Shown: piece by piece, positions 13,508 through 14,937 of the stretch | How the letters are laid out: the number at the start of each line of letters is the position of its first letter | Numbering within the stretch: position 1 is the first letter of the stretch | Origin: JACCZX01 sp040003315 | Lineage (GTDB): Bacteria > Pseudomonadota > Gammaproteobacteria > Burkholderiales > Burkholderiaceae_F | Assembly: GCA_040003315.1 (NCBI GenBank) | Contig: JBDUCU010000070.1 | Location: forward strand, 1 to 14,937 | Reading direction: 5' to 3' | Length of the DNA stretch: 14,937 nt | Made by a program: the position numbers and the translations under genes | The notes under the pieces: generated by a model | Database searches by the model: none | What the model was told of the DNA's origin: nothing | Seen by the model: only the letters and a program-made list of their open reading frames with translations

Positions 13508-14128
13508 CTACTCGTTCAGCCAGGCGAGCAGCGGCTGCCATTGCTCACGATCCTGCGCAACGCGCGCGGGTGCGATGTCCCATAACGTGAGTCCCTGCGC
13601 GGCCAGATGTACGTAGTTCTGCGTTGCTCGCAGATAACCGACCACCGGCAAGCCGAGCCCTTCAACGAACCGATGCAGTTGCTCGGCTGCCCGCGTCCGT
13701 TGGTCGACCCGCATACCCAGCACGCCAACCTTTCCCGTCTCGCTTAACGCACCGCGCTCAGCAAGCTTGGCAAGAAAGTTCTGGGTCGCAAAGATGTCGA
13801 AAATCGACGGTTGCAGAGGCACGATGACTCGATCTGCCAGCTTCAGGGCGTCCTTTAGGTCGCCCCCTCGCAAGCCTGCAGGCGTGTCGAGCACCACGTG
13901 CGTAATGCCGGCCGGCGCTCGGGCGATTCGGCCGTCGCTACGGTCCCACGACTCGATCACCGGAACGGAGGAAGGCCGAATACCGAGCCAGGCAACGGCT
14001 GATTGCTGCCGATCAAGATCGCCGAGCATCGTGCGATGGCCCTGACCCGCATAAAAGCCGGCGAGATTCGTGGCGGTGGTCGTCTTCCCGACTCCACCTT
14101 TCGGATTTGCGATCAGAATGATCGGCAT
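13508..14128 (-). CDS. orphan ParA-family ATPase
   Basis: The 206-residue protein is a ParA/MinD-type ATPase, of the small type without an N-terminal DNA-binding domain. The deviant Walker A is KGGVGKTTT (Lys10 is the signature lysine, Lys15 the P-loop lysine). The A' region reads DLDRQQSAVAWL, where the family usually has Pro before QQ or QG, and the Walker B/switch II segment is VVLDTPAGLRGG. Such proteins form ATP-dependent dimers that position DNA, chemoreceptors or other cargo. No ParB or other cargo adaptor gene is adjacent, so the cargo is unknown. ATG at 14128 is preferred to TTG at 14131; neither has a strong ribosome binding site. The gene is tail-to-tail with exbD and divergent from the zapB-like gene. 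Confidence 0.88.
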   Translation of the reverse strand: MPIILIANPKGGVGKTTTATNLAGFYAGQGHRTMLGDLDRQQSAVAWLGIRPSSVPVIESWDRSDGRIARAPAGITHVVLDTPAGLRGGDLKDALKLADRVIVPLQPSIFDIFATQNFLAKLAERGALSETGKVGVLGMRVDQRTRAAEQLHRFVEGLGLPVVGYLRATQNYVHLAAQGLTLWDIAPARVAQDREQWQPLLAWLNE

Positions 14129-14247
14129 CAAGCGGTGCGCGCGGCAGTTGCAGAATGCATCAAGACACTTTACGGATCAGCATCGGGAAACGGCGTGCAA
14201 TCATCACGCTTTCAGCGGTTTTTGGCCAGGAACCCGTCGCAGACTCG

Positions 14248-14253
14248 TATATT
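14248..14253 (+). promoter_or_regulatory. possible -10 element for zapB-like/zapA
   Basis: TATATT lies 39 bases before the start of the zapB-like gene in the 164-base divergent region 14129-14292. The best -35 candidate, TTGGCC at 14222-14227, is 20 bases upstream, which is longer than optimal. The rest of the region shows no gene. Confidence 0.3.
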
Positions 14254-14292
14254 GTCGCAATCACGCCTGAATCGGTAAAACCATGGTGAACG

Positions 14293-14523
14293 ATGCTTGA
14301 AGACTTCAATCAACTGACAGCCAAGGTGACACAGCTGGCGGGCGCTGTGCAGTCGCTGAGGTCCGAGAACAAGCAACTGCGCGCTCAGTTGGTCGCGGCG
14401 TCGTCCGAGCTCGAGGCGATGAACGGGCGCGTTGACGAGGCTGCACGCCGTGTGGATGCTCTGCTGCAGCGATTGCCCGATCCGGTGAACACGGCAGGCG
14501 CAGTGAATCAATGGAAAATCTGA
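14293..14523 (+). CDS. ZapB-like coiled-coil protein upstream of zapA
   Basis: The 76-residue protein is almost entirely a predicted coiled coil: residues 1-60 show heptad-like spacing of Leu/Val (LTAKVTQLAGAVQSLRSEN and on), and the end is Pro/Gly-rich. Short proteins of this type (ZapB-like, or the TIGR02449/DUF904 group) commonly lie directly before zapA in beta- and gammaproteobacteria. They are thought to act at the division site with ZapA. The role here is inferred from position and coiled-coil form, not from catalytic motifs. Its last 13 bases overlap the start of zapA in another frame, implying coupled translation. An ATG at 14283 leads to a stop after five codons and is not used. Confidence 0.8.
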   Translation: MLEDFNQLTAKVTQLAGAVQSLRSENKQLRAQLVAASSELEAMNGRVDEAARRVDALLQRLPDPVNTAGAVNQWKI

Positions 14524-14810
14524 GCGTGTCGATTCTCGGCCGTGAATACCGGCTCGCGTGCACGCCGGATGAGAAGGAATCGTTGCTTAAGAGTGCTGAA
14601 CTGGTCGACGCCAAGATGCAAACGATCCGCGAAGCCGGCAAAGTGATGGGCGCTGACCGGATCGCGGTGATGGCAGCGCTGCAATTCGCGCATGAGCTGC
14701 TGAGCACAAGGCGGGGCGATGGGGTTGAAGTCGGCGACCTGCGCCGCCGCGTGCGCGACTTACTGCAGGTCTGCGATGAAGCGCTGCTGCCGCAGGAGAA
14801 ATTGTTCTAA
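14511..14810 (+). CDS. zapA: cell division protein ZapA
   Basis: ZapA binds FtsZ in the cytoplasm and cross-links its filaments at the division ring. The 99-residue protein has the typical N-terminal domain (VSILGREYRLACTPDEKESL, then AELVDAKMQTIR), followed by GADRIAVMAALQFAHELL and a C-terminal helix that would form the tetrameric coiled coil. Length is normal. The start codon lies inside the end of the zapB-like gene, sharing the sequence ATGGAAAATCTGA. 6S RNA follows within 70 bases, the standard zapA-ssrS arrangement of proteobacteria, which supports the assignment. Confidence 0.93.
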   Translation: MENLSVSILGREYRLACTPDEKESLLKSAELVDAKMQTIREAGKVMGADRIAVMAALQFAHELLSTRRGDGVEVGDLRRRVRDLLQVCDEALLPQEKLF

Positions 14811-14814
14811 TTCC

Positions 14815-14873
14815 ACCCGCCGCGTTCGAAGCGACGGGTTAGACTGCGCTTAGGCGTCCAGCCTCTGGGACGC
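14815..14873 (+). other. two hairpins between zapA and 6S RNA
   Basis: ACCCGCCGC (14815-14823) pairs with GCGACGGGT (14831-14839) with one mismatch, and GCGTCC (14854-14859) pairs perfectly with GGACGC (14868-14873). Neither is followed by a T-run. The first may end zapA transcription by a non-canonical route or be a processing site; the second lies directly before the start of 6S RNA. Confidence 0.4.
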
Positions 14874-14876
14874 AAG

Positions 14877-14937
14877 TAATTCCCCTGCGGTGTTCGCGCA
14901 AAGGCCTCATAGTTCCTTGAACCAATGCGCTTTGCGC
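14877..14937 (+). ncRNA. ssrS: 6S RNA, 5' part, cut by window end
   Basis: Directly after zapA the sequence ATTCCCCTGCGGTGTTCGCG has the form of the 5' closing stem of 6S RNA (compare CTGAGATGTTCGC in E. coli), and further on comes CCTTGAACCAA. 6S RNA binds the housekeeping RNA polymerase holoenzyme and restrains transcription in stationary phase. Only about 60 bases are present, so the central bubble and the 3' closing strand cannot be checked. The exact 5' end is uncertain by several bases, and I see no convincing promoter. Confidence 0.8.

Noticed and set aside
14838..14844. GTTAGAC near 6S RNA, matching the attC core GTTRRRY
   Set aside because: There is no left core or attC fold at a fitting distance, and the place is the fixed zapA-6S RNA spacer.

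Overview
The window looks like chromosomal DNA of a betaproteobacterium, most likely of the order Burkholderiales. The evidence is gene order and protein sequence: fur divergent from bamE, then dapB and an exbB/exbD pair; a ZapB-like coiled-coil gene overlapping zapA with 6S RNA directly behind; and ArgD/ArgF/ArgG and UgpA/E/C proteins of proteobacterial type. Most genes are ordinary core genes. The accessory part is the first 2.7 kb.

Region 1 (1-2687) is a stretch of integron gene cassettes, all read left to right in attC orientation. Three attC sites can be read (1-57, 393-452, 810-886), plus a degenerate last one ending in a GTTAAGC core at 2681-2687 and a possible half site at 2138-2156. 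The cassettes carry two small unrecognised proteins, a lipocalin-like lipoprotein, an exported NTF2-like protein and, on the opposite strand, a GFA/CENP-V family zinc protein. No integrase gene is in the window, so this is either the distal end of a chromosomal integron or an attC cluster without integrase. The second cassette appears to have lost its stop codon by a point change inside its own attC site, so its ORF now reads through the site.

Region 2 (2688-7319) is an arginine biosynthesis cluster: argD, argF, an unrecognised exported protein, and argG. A promoter with a perfect TATAAT precedes argD, and a terminator-like hairpin sits at the predicted transcript start. argG has its own TATAAT box and a 9-bp hairpin in its leader. 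Together these genes make N-acetylornithine, citrulline and argininosuccinate.

Region 3 (7320-10419): a strong intrinsic terminator, then ugpA-ugpE-ugpC, the two permeases and the ATPase of the glycerol-3-phosphate ABC importer. The binding-protein gene ugpB and the phosphodiesterase gene ugpQ are not adjacent.

Region 4 (10387-13506): fur on the minus strand, overlapping the end of ugpC. A short control region with helically spaced tandem repeats separates it from bamE, which is followed by dapB, exbB and exbD.

Region 5 (13508-14937): an orphan ParA-type ATPase gene tail-to-tail with exbD, then the zapB-like/zapA division pair and the start of 6S RNA, cut by the window end.

I found no CRISPR array, tRNA, rRNA or insertion sequence. 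No gene-free stretch exceeds 300 bases; the longest is 7320-7586.
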